Below the pieces are notes generated by a model that was not told the origin of the DNA, ran no database searches, and was given only the letters and a program-made list of their open reading frames with translations. This document shows positions 37,104 to 50,100 of a stretch of 64,000 nt of DNA, piece by piece. A program made the position numbers and the translations under genes. Source of the stretch: Amphibalanus amphitrite (lineage: Eukaryota > Arthropoda > Thecostraca > Balanomorpha > Balanidae); NCBI RefSeq assembly GCF_019059575.1, contig NW_024883007.1, positions 1 to 64,000 on the forward strand. Direction: 5' to 3'. The first letter of the stretch is position 1. Each line of letters begins with the position of its first letter.

Positions 37104-37820
37104 AAGTCAGCCTTTGGACGGTTAGGCATGTGTGACCAAACGATGAGTCGTTTGAAAATCTAATGGTTTATCGGTGTGACCGCCGGTTAAATGGTTTACC
37201 GTCCGGTCACGGACTGATTGTGATGCCGCGAGTGACGTCTGATACTGCCTGTCGTGCGTTCCAGTCCGCCCATTCCAGTGTGATGTGATGAGCCTGTTGC
37301 TAAAAGTTAGTGGTTCGTGATCTGTGTTAGCTGCTTGTAGTACAATATTGCCAGCTCTCAGTGCAATACCACTGCCAACAGTGTACCAGAATCAGCGCGT
37401 GTGTCGAGCAATTATTACCGGGGTAGGCTGCGCACCAGTCTGTAATGCGTGGTTCGCGCCGATCCATTGTTCAATGTTCATGGAAAAGGTGTTCTCTGTT
37501 AGCCTCTATTATGTCTGTAGACTATCGCCGTTGTCGAATGAATTAAATGTCGCACTGTCCGCCTCGCCGAACCCTTCCCCGAATCTCCGCTAATGTTTTA
37601 TGTTATATTCCGTCTGTCCACATGTGCTCAATCGATCACACAGTACATAAAGATCTCGTCGGACCGCGCTCATTGCAATCCGCTCGCTGTACACAGAAAA
37701 CATACCGGTGTCGCCGAGCCGCTCTAGTCTCTACAGCCGCTGCGGGCCGCGCCGCGCGGCGGGGTGCTCTAGCCGGCACTGTCGGCGGCCCGGTCTCGGC
37801 CGAGGTCACGCGCCGACAGG
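37104..37820. other. Gap between convergent METTL4 and NDUFS8, no gene recognised
   Basis: It must hold both 3' UTRs. No canonical AATAAA was found on either strand by reading. It becomes very GC-rich at about 37730-37815. Confidence 0.5.
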
Positions 37821-39973
<2,153 letters not shown>

Positions 39974-40330
39974 CTGCCAGTAATAAAATCGTGTAAATCA
40001 CTACCTACAAAATATTCAGTGCATGCCCAATCTGACCACTGTATCAATATTTCATAAACAGTGGTAAATGGGGCATTGACATTTGACAAGCAGCTCAGGC
40101 AAGCTGCTCAGCTGAGGCTCAGGGCTGATGATGCTCGGAACTCCTCAGCCAACATCCAAGCTACCCCTAATGTGAAAACGTTCTAACAACTTTGGAATGT
40201 TTGCAATGTTGATGCAAGTGAAAAATATGCTAAATTTGATTCAGATTAATAGATACCTACTTAACAATTTCAATGCTTTACAGGATTAAAAATGACTTGC
40301 TTAACCTTTAAAAAGGGCAAAATTGTCACC

Positions 40331-41004
40331 TAAAACGCAGTTCACACTTGACCGTCAGTCTGTCGGTGTCGGGCCCGTCACCGTCGACCTGACGGCCTGC
40401 AGCCCGTCGAACGAAAGTTGAGATTTGGTAGCTCCCATTGGCTGCCATATATTGTGACAGAAATGGCGCACCATTTTCGAGATTGACGCAGATGGGGGAA
40501 GGGGATGGGGAGGCCGAGAGGTTAAATATTATTTGAATTACAGAAATAAAATACCACTCATTTACATTTTTATGTCAAATATTGCTGAAATTTTATTTAA
40601 ATGAAAGACACATAGGTTCGCTGATTTAAATCAGGGATCGAATCTCAAGATATCGTGCCGTAATAAACATTTTCATCTAAAAAATGGATGGAAATTGGTA
40701 TTAATACTCTTAAAAATGCATATAAGCTTAATGCTGCATGAGAACGTTCCTTTTCCTCTTCCTCCAACACGCAGATATTCAAACCGACGGGCCCGTCACC
40801 GTCAAAAGTTGAACATTGCTGAACTTTCCAAAGCGACGGCCGTCAGGTCCGGCGCCGGCGCAGTCAGCTGTTGCCGACCGTCAAACGCTGCCGGTTCACA
40901 CATGCCCGTCGACCTGACGGCCGTCGCTCCGTCAGATTCGGCCGTTTTGACGGTGTCGGGCCCGTCACCGGCAGACCTTACGGGCAAGTGTGAACTGCGT
41001 TTTA
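40331..41004. mobile_element. MITE with AAACGCAGTTCACACTTG ends
   Basis: The left end TAAAACGCAGTTCACACTTG and right end CAAGTGTGAACTGCGTTTTA are exact inverses over 20 bp. If the outer TA is the target duplication the element is 670 bp (40333-41002), which would fit a Tc1/mariner-type MITE; other classes are possible. Subterminal copies of GGGCCCGTCACCG occur at both ends. No transposase is present. Confidence 0.75.
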
Positions 41005-41745
41005 CCTGCCCGCGAAACGGTGTACAAACGTGCCAACGACATGGCAGTAGTGACTGAGTATTACTTTAGAGCAATTAGTTCTGAAAGAGTATTTTCCGAA
41101 TAAAAATAACTAAAATCAACCTATCAGTCGCTCTTGGCTTAGAAGTACCAGTAGCAACCAGTAGTGTGTTTTCTCTCGTGGTGTAAAAATACGGTTTATA
41201 TAGCCTTGAAAAATACACACAGGCAGCAGCTGATTGCGAAAATGTAGTGAAAATGGCGAGGAAGCGCCGAAATAAGCCTTCCTAAAAGCAGCCGACAAGC
41301 AAATCAAAATTTCAACATTATTTCATCACGGTCATTGTTATTTCAGATTATTATTATTGGCACGTAAACATACGACATAATTGGATCAGAACAATTGGTG
41401 TTTTTATCATTGTGTGATACTTTTTGAACTCTTGGTTGGATAGATTTGTGATTGCGTCCATCCTCGATCCTCGACATCCCTTGATTATGGTCATGGCTCA
41501 TCAATAATAATAATCATCATCATCATAGCTCTGATAGCTCTGGATAGCTCCCATAGCTCATAGTCCTTGGTTCACGGTGTACACCTATAGTGGCTCATGG
41601 CACAATATATAAGAAGCTGCCTGTAGAATGTAATGTGTGTTGTTATGCTTTCGGCTGTCGTGGCGTGTGGACGTGTCCAGTCGAGCTCCAGCTTCCATTG
41701 CAATTACAAACTATTTGCACACTTATCACTCATCACTGATACATT

Positions 41746-43728
41746 TTGGGCACTTCTGGTCAAAGAACACTCAAATGCCTACGCAAATCCAGTAAGATGC
41801 CACTTTCAAGGTCACCACCACCCACCGGGAGGACGCGCCGGACAGTTTCAAAATCCGATTCTACACGCATTTCGACGAATGTGGAAAATCTTCCAGCGTC
41901 ACTTTCGCCTCAAACTCGTGAGGATGGCGTTGTGGGCGTCCCCGTGGACAATGGGAAGAATGTGAACGCGTTGGCAAAGACCAAGAAAACCAGTGTAAGT
42001 ACTGATGAAAGTGATCGTGAAAAGGAGAAGTTAAATCCGGAAAGAGAAGGTAAGAAGCAGCGCTCAGGCAAAACGGCCACCGTAACCTCAGATGAGAGAG
42101 AGGAAAATGCAGGGGAAACAGCTAAGGGAAGGAACAGTAGACCAGAACGCAAAGACATTCAGCATAATAGACAGGAAGTGGGAGGGAAAGAAACTGCTCG
42201 CACTAGGGGGGCAACCCTTGTAGAGGATGGTATTGGTAACTGCGATGTCAGTGCTACCAAGGCGTCAGGCGAAGACCCCTCTGAGCGGGAGAAAACTATT
42301 CCTGCCACTAAAATCAGTGAGAGGGAGGGCTCGGGAAAACCCACACTCACTGGGTCAGCCATCATCCCTATGCAGGAAAGCCTGGATACAACCCAAATTC
42401 TTGATGAAATGGAGAAAAATGATCCCCCAGAGGTGCGTAGACTTGACAGCGAAGTTTATAAACCATGGGGATCCAGATCCACAAACACAAGCCCAGAACC
42501 GGGAGCACCAAAACCAGCAGGAGGGACAAAGAACGACAGGTCAACTTGCAAAGGCGGTCCAGGGAAACCAAAGTGTGGCACTCTAGTTAAGGAAGGAGAG
42601 GATGCAATTGAGTGTGAGAGATGCATGAACTGGTTTCATTCCAAATGTCAATCAGTGTCAAAAGCAGCTATGGGAGCGCTTAACAAATGGCACGGCACTC
42701 TAGTCTGGCTCTGCGACCAGTGTACCAAATCACTGAAAGCTATACCTGAACCCCCGAAACCCTGTCACTGCTCGGAACTTGCTCAGTCAATAAACGAATT
42801 GAAAGCTGTGGCTCGTCACAATGCCAAGGTCCTCAATGACTCAATCCAGAACCAGGAAAAGCTGTTCACTGGACAGTGCAAGCTCATAGACAAATTGTCA
42901 AGCACTACCATTGATGAGGGACAGAGGCTGAGCTATGCAGAAGCAGTAAAGGGAGTTGGGGATGAGGTAGTGGAGAAAGTGGCAAAAAGGATTGAAAAGC
43001 TGCCAGCGGTGATGTTGCCAGTGAAGCGCTCCCATGAAGAAGTCGCAGGTCTCATCGATGAGATCCAGGATAAGGAAAGACGGAAGCTCAACCTTGTTAT
43101 TCATAATCTGCCAGAATCAGAGGGCCAGTCATATGCAGTCAGGGCAGAAGAGGATGGAATGAAGTTTAGAACCATGGTCAAGGAGGGTCTTAAGCTCATG
43201 GTCAAAACTACAAAGAACTTCCGAGTTGGCAAGAAAGTGGAGAACAAGCCGAGGCTTCTAGTTGTCACTCTCATCAATATGGAGGACAAAATGGAGATCC
43301 TCAGGTCAGCAGCATCCCTGCGGGACACCACTTGGAACAGGGTGTACATCACCCCTGACCTTACCTGGCAGGAGAGAGAGAAGGGCAGGCAGTTGAGGAG
43401 TGAGCTAGCTCGACGGAAGGAAGCAGGCGAAGTGAACATTGGAATAAGACATGGCAAGATAGTCCCTATCGCTGCCGCTGTCCCTAAGAGGCCTCAAACC
43501 CAAAGAACACAGCACGCTCAAACTCAGCACCAGCAACAGGACATCACTATCACAGCAAGCCAGGAGATCAATGCTTTGACAAATGGCAGTGCTGGCACGC
43601 CAGTCACCCCAAACGGACAAGCTGGGCCCAATAGGTCAAACGAATGGGAGAATGATGGCCTTGGGGCGCCCAGACAATCAGAACAGGGTGGGGCTGCTGC
43701 GGCCCCAGACCCAACCCCTCAGCAGTGA
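41746..43728 (+). CDS. LINE ORF1: PHD finger, coiled coil and L1-ORF1-like domain
   Basis: 660 aa. The first 260 or so residues are charged and probably disordered. A PHD-type zinc finger follows at about 275-330: CGTLV, IECERCMNWFHSKCQ and WLCDQC supply the Cys/His ligands. Next comes a coiled-coil-like helix, then a region reading like the RNA-binding core of L1-type ORF1 proteins (RRKLNLVIHNLPESEG, WNRVYITPDLTWQEREKGRQ). The C-terminus is Gln/Pro-rich. PHD fingers are known from ORF1 of some CR1-like elements. The expected role is nucleic-acid binding and RNP formation. It ends in TGA within the context TGACTAG. Confidence 0.85.
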   Translation: MGTSGQRTLKCLRKSSKMPLSRSPPPTGRTRRTVSKSDSTRISTNVENLPASLSPQTREDGVVGVPVDNGKNVNALAKTKKTSVSTDESDREKEKLNPEREGKKQRSGKTATVTSDEREENAGETAKGRNSRPERKDIQHNRQEVGGKETARTRGATLVEDGIGNCDVSATKASGEDPSEREKTIPATKISEREGSGKPTLTGSAIIPMQESLDTTQILDEMEKNDPPEVRRLDSEVYKPWGSRSTNTSPEPGAPKPAGGTKNDRSTCKGGPGKPKCGTLVKEGEDAIECERCMNWFHSKCQSVSKAAMGALNKWHGTLVWLCDQCTKSLKAIPEPPKPCHCSELAQSINELKAVARHNAKVLNDSIQNQEKLFTGQCKLIDKLSSTTIDEGQRLSYAEAVKGVGDEVVEKVAKRIEKLPAVMLPVKRSHEEVAGLIDEIQDKERRKLNLVIHNLPESEGQSYAVRAEEDGMKFRTMVKEGLKLMVKTTKNFRVGKKVENKPRLLVVTLINMEDKMEILRSAASLRDTTWNRVYITPDLTWQEREKGRQLRSELARRKEAGEVNIGIRHGKIVPIAAAVPKRPQTQRTQHAQTQHQQQDITITASQEINALTNGSAGTPVTPNGQAGPNRSNEWENDGLGAPRQSEQGGAAAAPDPTPQQ

Positions 43729-43732
43729 CTAG
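43726..43732 (+). promoter_or_regulatory. Putative stop-codon readthrough signal TGA-CTA-G between ORF1 and ORF2
   Basis: TGACTAG is the best-known readthrough context in animals (UGA followed by CUAG). The 24 codons after it are open and lead straight into the ORF2 endonuclease in the same frame. Sequence evidence only. Confidence 0.6.
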
Positions 43733-46638
43733 ATGGGGCTAGAGAAGTTGGAGAACCTGAGAGGGAACCGGCTTCAGCCAACAAGAGGAAGCAGCTAAAA
43801 GTGATCTACACCAACATAGACCAGTTTGTTAACAAAAGAGACGATCTTTGTATGATGGTTGCGACTGTGGAACCAGATGTGATTCTCCTGGCTGAGGTGA
43901 TCCCCAAAGCTCAGCTCAAGCCTATTGGGCAAGCACTGCTAGCCATCCCATACTACACAATGTACCTAAACTTCGACCCAGAGGTCTGCAACCTCGGCAG
44001 AGAAGGGCGACGGGGCATTGCCATCTTTGTCAAACCAGAACTGAGAGCAACAGAGGTGTCCTTCCCCAATTGCCCACTGGTCGAACACCTATGGATAAAA
44101 ATACCTCTCCGAAGCCCTGACCAGTTGCTTTTGGGATGCATATACCGAAGTCCCTCAGTCAATGGTTATTTATCCTCTAACAGCCTAATCGACACTTTGA
44201 AAATCAGCACGTCATCAAATTTTTCGCATGTTCTGGTCGCAGGCGACATCAACATGCCTCAGATTGACTGGGATACAAACTTCTCACATGCTCCGGACCA
44301 TCATTTCACCCACGAGTTTATTGAGGGTATACAAGAATGTGGGCTGTTCCAGCATGTCACGAAACCCACCAGATATCGAACAGGCGAGAACCCCAGCACA
44401 TTGGATGTCATCCTTTCTAATGAAGAGGGGCTGATAAAAAATCTAACTTTTCTCCCTCCAGTGGGAAACAGCGACCACGTTGTGCTGAAATTTGATGTCA
44501 CCTGCTATGTACAGAGGGTGGAACCATCGTCAGTTCGCCTAAACTACAACAAGGGCAACTACCAACAACTGAATGAATTGATCCGTAGTACAGTTTGGGA
44601 GACTGTAGACCCTGCGGACCCTCAGCGACGATTCGAGGTCTTCAATACCACGCTAAATCGTCTCATGTTGAGATGCATCCCAAGGGCATGCCCAACGAGG
44701 AAACGTCATAACCTCTACTTGAACAGAGAAGCACTTCGTCTAAAGAACAGAAAAAGGAAGTTATGGAACATATACATACACTCACGAGACGATATCAGCT
44801 TCTCCCGGTACAGTCGCTGCAAAAACGACCTGAGACGTCTTACTCGCAACCTCCGCCGGAACTACGAGCAAAAACTCGTCACCAACCTCAGAAACAACCC
44901 AAAGGCGTTTTGGTATTATGCTGGGTCAAGGCTAAAGTCGCGCACTGGTGTTGAAGACTTACGCGCAGAGGGTGGCAACCTGACCTCCAATGACCAGGAG
45001 AAGGCTGGAGTATTGAACCGCTTTTTCTGCTCAGTCTGCATGCACGAAGGCTCTGAAGACGTGCCAGCCCTCGCGAGCCTTTATGAAGGGCCCACAGTCG
45101 ACGACGTAGACATCCATGTAGCTCTCGTCAGGAACAAGCTGGCCCAGCTGAAACCCTCCTCTGCGGCGGGCCCAGACGAGATCCACCCCCGGGTTCTCCA
45201 CGAGACAGCCGACACCATCTCTCCACACCTCGCCACCATCTTCAGGGAATCTCTGGATACGGGGGCTCTCCCGCTTGACTGGAAGCTTGCAAATGTAGTA
45301 CCAATATACAAGAAGGGCCAGAAGGACGACCCAGGAAACTACAGGCCAGTGAGCTTAACTTCCGTGCCTTGTAAGGTCCTAGAATCCATAATCAGGGACC
45401 AACTAATGGCACATCTGCAGTCCGAGAACCTTCTCAGCGACGCCCAACACGGCTTCAGGCCTGGAAGATCGTGCACCACACAACTGCTCCAAACAATCGA
45501 AGAGTGGAGTGGTTGGATCGAGAAAGGCGAACCGGTGGACGTCCTCTACTTAGATCTAGCCAAGGCGTTTAACACAGTCCCGCACAGGAGACTCATCGAG
45601 AAGGTCAAGGCCCATGGGATAGGAGGAAAGCTGCTTCGCTGGATTGAAGCCTTTCTCTCAGAACGCCAGCAGCGGGTCACGGTTGAGGGCTGTCGATCGG
45701 GTTGGGCACCGGTACCTAGCGGAGTCCCACAAGGCTCAGTGTTGGCCCCCCTTCTGTTCATACTGTTTATCAACGACCTCCCAAGAGTGCTTCACTGCGG
45801 AGTCAAGATATTCGCGGATGACGGCAAGCTGTACCGTTCGGTCCTCACCCCATCCGGCCCTCTAGCCCTTCAGAGAGACCTGGACGCCGCATCGGACTGG
45901 GCGGATGTATGGAAGCTCGAGTTTAATGCAGAAAAGTGCAGAGTCCTCCACATTGGTCGCCAGAACTCCCAGCAAGTCTACCAGCTGAAGGGCGCTCGAA
46001 TGGAACAGGTGGCGGCAGAGAAGGATCTGGGAGTCTACATAGATACGGAGTTGAAGTTCCGACAACAAGCTGCCGCGGCTGTCAGCAAAGCCTCGCGGAT
46101 ACTTTCCATGATTCAGAGGTCTTTCCAGCTGATTGACAAGTCAACGTTGCCCCTACTGTTCAAGACCCTAGTCCGACCCCACCTTGAATACGGGAACATT
46201 GTCTGGGGCCCTTTCAACCGGACAGACCAGAAACGAGTGGAGCGCGTCCAGCGGAGGGCAACCAAGAAGGTCTCGGAGCTGCGCCACCTGCCCTACACTG
46301 AGAGACTGCAGGCGTTGAAACTACCATCCCTGTACTACCGTCGAAGGCGCGGTGACATGATAGCGGTATATCAGATGCTACATGGAGGTATTGACCTGGA
46401 CTCGCGTGTCTTCTTCGACCGCTCAACCGCCCGTGAAACCAGAGGTCACTCGTGGCGCCTCGTGAAGCCGCGCGCGGTCTCCAGAGTCCGCCGAAACGCC
46501 TTCTCAGTAAGGGTTATAAACGATTGGAATAGTCTGCCGCCAGAAGTTGTCGACGCCGGTACGCTCAACCAGTTCAAGACCCGCCTAGACACCCACTGGG
46601 CAGACTTCGTACACGCGATACCTTACACAGACCAGTAA
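43729..46638 (+). CDS. LINE ORF2: APE endonuclease and reverse transcriptase, no ATG
   Basis: About 969 codons follow the ORF1 stop. The AP-endonuclease domain opens with YTNIDQFVNKRDDL at 43807, then AEVIPK, VAGDINMPQIDW and SDHVVLKF. The reverse transcriptase has YRPVSLTSVPCKVLE, HGFRPGRSCTTQLL, LYLDLAKAFNTVPHRR, GVPQGSVLAPLLFILFINDL and the catalytic FADD. The C-terminal region ends with RRRRGDMIAVYQML and WNSLPPEVV, usual for CR1/L2-like LINEs; no RNase H is seen. The first in-frame ATG (43852) falls after the TN endonuclease motif, so it would give a damaged enzyme. ORF2 is therefore probably made as an ORF1-ORF2 fusion. Confidence 0.9.
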   Translation, partial: LDGAREVGEPEREPASANKRKQLKVIYTNIDQFVNKRDDLCMMVATVEPDVILLAEVIPKAQLKPIGQALLAIPYYTMYLNFDPEVCNLGREGRRGIAIFVKPELRATEVSFPNCPLVEHLWIKIPLRSPDQLLLGCIYRSPSVNGYLSSNSLIDTLKISTSSNFSHVLVAGDINMPQIDWDTNFSHAPDHHFTHEFIEGIQECGLFQHVTKPTRYRTGENPSTLDVILSNEEGLIKNLTFLPPVGNSDHVVLKFDVTCYVQRVEPSSVRLNYNKGNYQQLNELIRSTVWETVDPADPQRRFEVFNTTLNRLMLRCIPRACPTRKRHNLYLNREALRLKNRKRKLWNIYIHSRDDISFSRYSRCKNDLRRLTRNLRRNYEQKLVTNLRNNPKAFWYYAGSRLKSRTGVEDLRAEGGNLTSNDQEKAGVLNRFFCSVCMHEGSEDVPALASLYEGPTVDDVDIHVALVRNKLAQLKPSSAAGPDEIHPRVLHETADTISPHLATIFRESLDTGALPLDWKLANVVPIYKKGQKDDPGNYRPVSLTSVPCKVLESIIRDQLMAHLQSENLLSDAQHGFRPGRSCTTQLLQTIEEWSGWIEKGEPVDVLYLDLAKAFNTVPHRRLIEKVKAHGIGGKLLRWIEAFLSERQQRVTVEGCRSGWAPVPSGVPQGSVLAPLLFILFINDLPRVLHCGVKIFADDGKLYRSVLTPSGPLALQRDLDAASDWADVWKLEFNAEKCRVLHIGRQNSQQVYQLKGARMEQVAAEKDLGVYIDTELKFRQQAAAAVSKASRILSMIQRSFQLIDKSTLPLLFKTLVRPHLEYGNIVWGPFNRTDQKRVERVQRRATKKVSELRHLPYTERLQALKLPSLYYRRRRGDMIAVYQMLHGGIDLDSRVFFDRSTARETRGHSWRLVKPRAVSRVRRNAFSVRVINDWNSLPPEVVDAGTLNQFKTRLDTHWADFVHAIPYTDQ

Positions 46639-47146
46639 AACCCACACTAAGCAGCTCGACTGGAACGGACATAAAGGCCAAGTGGCCTATCAAAATTCTG
46701 TACTTCTAAGTAAGTAAGTAAGTAAGTAAGTGAAGCTGCTTTTACCTAATACTATAGTTTTTTGGGTTAGAAGTCTTGATTATAAAACAAACTCCTCATG
46801 CTACTGAAACCCTGCTGGGATAGTTTTTTTTTTTGCTTTTTTTATTTAACTTTGGTCCAACACATATTAATAGATATATGATTTATTACTATGATACTAG
46901 ATAGCTATTTGCTTTGCTGTGTTAATCTACCTCTTACCAAGATTCTTATAGATCCTCTTACCATAATTATCAGCACAAAATGAAATATTTGTCCTATCCA
47001 AGTTGATTCAGATCAAGATTGGGTTGAGTCAGAGCAAGAGTGGACGAGTGGGATGCAGCCTGACATAACTGATACCATATTATGCAACTGATTGAACAAG
47101 CCTGCTGTTTACATATTTCTTACACTTTCAGACCATCAAGATCAAG

Positions 47147-50100
47147 ATGCTGGTTTCCAAGAGCATTGGGAGAGGTTGGCAGCTCGCTGAGCTTCTTGTA
47201 AAAAAGCAGCTGAGGTCTGCCATATCTGTGGCCTGCAAGTCGACCACAGCAGCCATCATTGAGAGGGAGATGAAGTATGGAGCACACAACTATCACCCAT
47301 TGCCTGTGGCCATAGAGAAGGGAAAAGGTAAACCAAAATGTGTATGTCGTTGCTGATCTGTATCATAGATCCCCTAGATCTCTGAACTGAGCACCTCTGT
47401 ATATGATAGGTTAATGAGCACAGGGTCTTTGGCCACTGCATCTTTCAAATCAATGCCTAGCTCTCTATATGCAGTTTTAATAATTTCAAAAAATGTTGCA
47501 TTGGTAAATGGGTCTGCTGAGGAAAGGTCACACTCAAGCCAATTGACTAGCTGCTCCTGCACTGCTATAGGGAACACTGAGCTATCAGTTAGTGACTGGT
47601 GAAGGACAGCCAAAGTCATTTAGTGGGGTGGTTCGTGTCTGGCTTCGATTGGCACGCTTAACTTTATCGAAATTTTACCGATCAGGTGCCCGTAATCGCC
47701 CAATCGGACGGAATGTTTAGTGAATAAACGGTAGGGATCGGGGGCCAGCGTAGCAAGTTTTACTGACATTTAGCTCATGTCTTTGAGCACCTCTCCCCTC
47801 CCGTCCCCTCCCCCAGGCGTGTTCCTCTGGGACGTGGAGGGCCGCCGCTACTACGACTTCCTCTCGGCCTACTCCGCCGTGAACCAGGGCCACTGCCACC
47901 CGCGGATCATTGGCGCGCTCGTGGATCAGGCTCGGCACCTGACGCTGACCTCGCGGGCCTTCCACAACACGGCGCTGGGCGAGTTTGAACAGTTCGCCTG
48001 CGAGCTGTTTGGATACGACAAACTGCTGCCCATGAACACTGGTGAGTGTTGTGCATGCGGCTGACGTGAGGAAGGGGCGGCATGGTCGTGGATCGAAGTA
48101 GTAGAATGAATGGTGGGGCTTTTTGTGGAACGGCTCTGAGCTATGTTCTGTAATCGGTTGTTCCTAAGTTATGCATTATAGCTTAGCTTCATTGCATTAT
48201 GTTATTACCTAGGTAGGTATGTAATATTCGTCGGAATATCTCCATCCTTCAAACTGCTTTGTCGCATGGTCGTATTTATTTGCGATGCATAATCATTCTG
48301 CCGGGGAAGCTTATAGTTTTGTTATATTACTTTTCACGAACGCAACTTATCGTTATGCAGATCACAAGCCACGCAGAGTGCACTGTTCCATAGTTCTTGC
48401 ATCGTTTTGTTTTCGGTAGCTGTCAGCCTCATCCCTTCACGTTCGCTTCTGTTCTGATCGTTCCGCTGCGCGCCGCTCTCAACTCAGGCGTGGAAGGCGG
48501 CGAGACTGCCAACAAGCTAGCCAGAAAGTGGGGCTACATGCGGAAAGGCATCCCCGACAACCAGGCTAAGATTGTGTTCTGCGAGAACAACTTCTGGGGC
48601 CGCACGCTGAGCGCTGTCTCGTCGTCCACCGATCCGACGGCGTTCACCGGCTTCGGGCCGTTCATGCCCGGATACGAGATCATACCGTATAACAACCTGG
48701 AGGCTCTCGAGGTTTGTAGACACGTAGAATGAGTGACCGCGGGAGCGGCCAAAAAGGGTGGTGACACTGGTGACCTTGATGGGTACACGGCTAGTGCTCG
48801 ATCAGCATCTCAAAGTCCTCCTATCTGGTTAAGAACGACATGGCAGTCTGGAATTGTGCAGTGATTGTGTGGAAAATGTCATTACGATGTGACAATATGT
48901 AATATGGACGATATGTAATATGGACAAATATGCTAAGCTCTGGATATTAAGACCGCTTTTCATATGTTTTACTAACTAGAGTTTATCACAGAGCTATCCT
49001 TTTGGGCATTATGAGTTAAGTTCTCTGCTTGCCGGAGTTTATCGATTTTTAAATCAGCAACAGCCTGGATTTTCCCTCTCTCACTCAACCCCACCCCTCT
49101 CCGTTGCCGCCAGACCAAGTGCCGTGACCCGCACGTGGCCGCCTTCATGGTGGAGCCGATCCAGGGCGAGGCCGGGGTGATGGTGCCTGACGCGGGCTAC
49201 CTGCGCGGCGTGCGGGACATCTGCAGCCGGCACAATGTGCTGTTCATCGCTGACGAGGTGCAGACCGGCCTGGCTCGCACCGGCCGCCGGCTGGCCTGCG
49301 ACCATGAGGATGTGAAGCCCGATATTCTGATCCTGGGGAAGGCGTTGTCCGGAGGGGTGCTGCCGGTGAGTGGAGGGGAGGCCGATAGGATGATACGGGG
49401 TATAGGGTAAGGACTGTAGGAAGGTGTATGTTAGTTGATATGGAGTACGTACATAGCGTCTGGGCTAGACGAAGGGGTTCTTTTCGGAATATGCTTGCGA
49501 CGTTTGGCAAGCAAATTGTAATAACTGCGTCTGCTTGCAACAGCAGCTCGATGCTCTATTGAATATGATAGCCATGTGAGCTGTTTGTAGCAACCAGCGA
49601 TAAAGCAGCTCACTAAGCTATCACGGCCACACATAAAAACCTTTTCCACATAATCATGGTAAATTGTAAAACACTTCCAACGGCTCACCGGCAGTCTCCC
49701 GCCCTCACACCCAATCAGAGATGTCTGCGATTTGTCGACGGTACTCCTCACTCACAGACGTACCCCCTCCCTCCATCAGGTGTCTGCGTGTCTGGCGGAC
49801 GACGACGTCATGCTGTGCCTCCGTCCCGGCGAGCACGGCTCCACGTTCGGCGGTAACCCTCTGGCGTGCCGGGTGGCCATGGCCGCTCTGCAGGTGATGG
49901 AAGACGAGCGGCTGGCCGAGCGTGCCGACCGGCTCGGCCGCCTCCTGCGCGCCGAGCTGGCCAAACTGCCTGAGGATAGGGTGTCGGCAGTGAGGGGGAA
50001 GGGACTGCTCAACGCTGTGGTCGTATCGGATAGTGAGTACTGGCGGGGACGAGGTGGCCGGCGGGGGGAGGGTAAGGGCCTAGGGGGCTGTGTGTTGAGA

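Larger units (their letters stand above)
41621..46731 (+). mobile_element. Apparently full-length CR1-like non-LTR retrotransposon
   Basis: It has a short 5' UTR, ORF1 (41746-43728), ORF2 in the same frame (43729-46638), a 3' hairpin (AGGCC, loop AAGT, GGCCT at 46675-46688) and a (TAAG)6 tail (46707-46730). GAAGCTGC occurs at 41613-41620 and 46732-46739 and may be the target-site duplication. Both ORFs are undamaged, so the insertion is young and may be mobile. It lies between the 5' ends of NDUFS8 and OAT. Confidence 0.88.

Noticed and set aside
43733..43798. ATG at 43733 as the ORF2 start by reinitiation
   Set aside because: It is in a different frame from ORF2 and ends at TAA after 21 codons.
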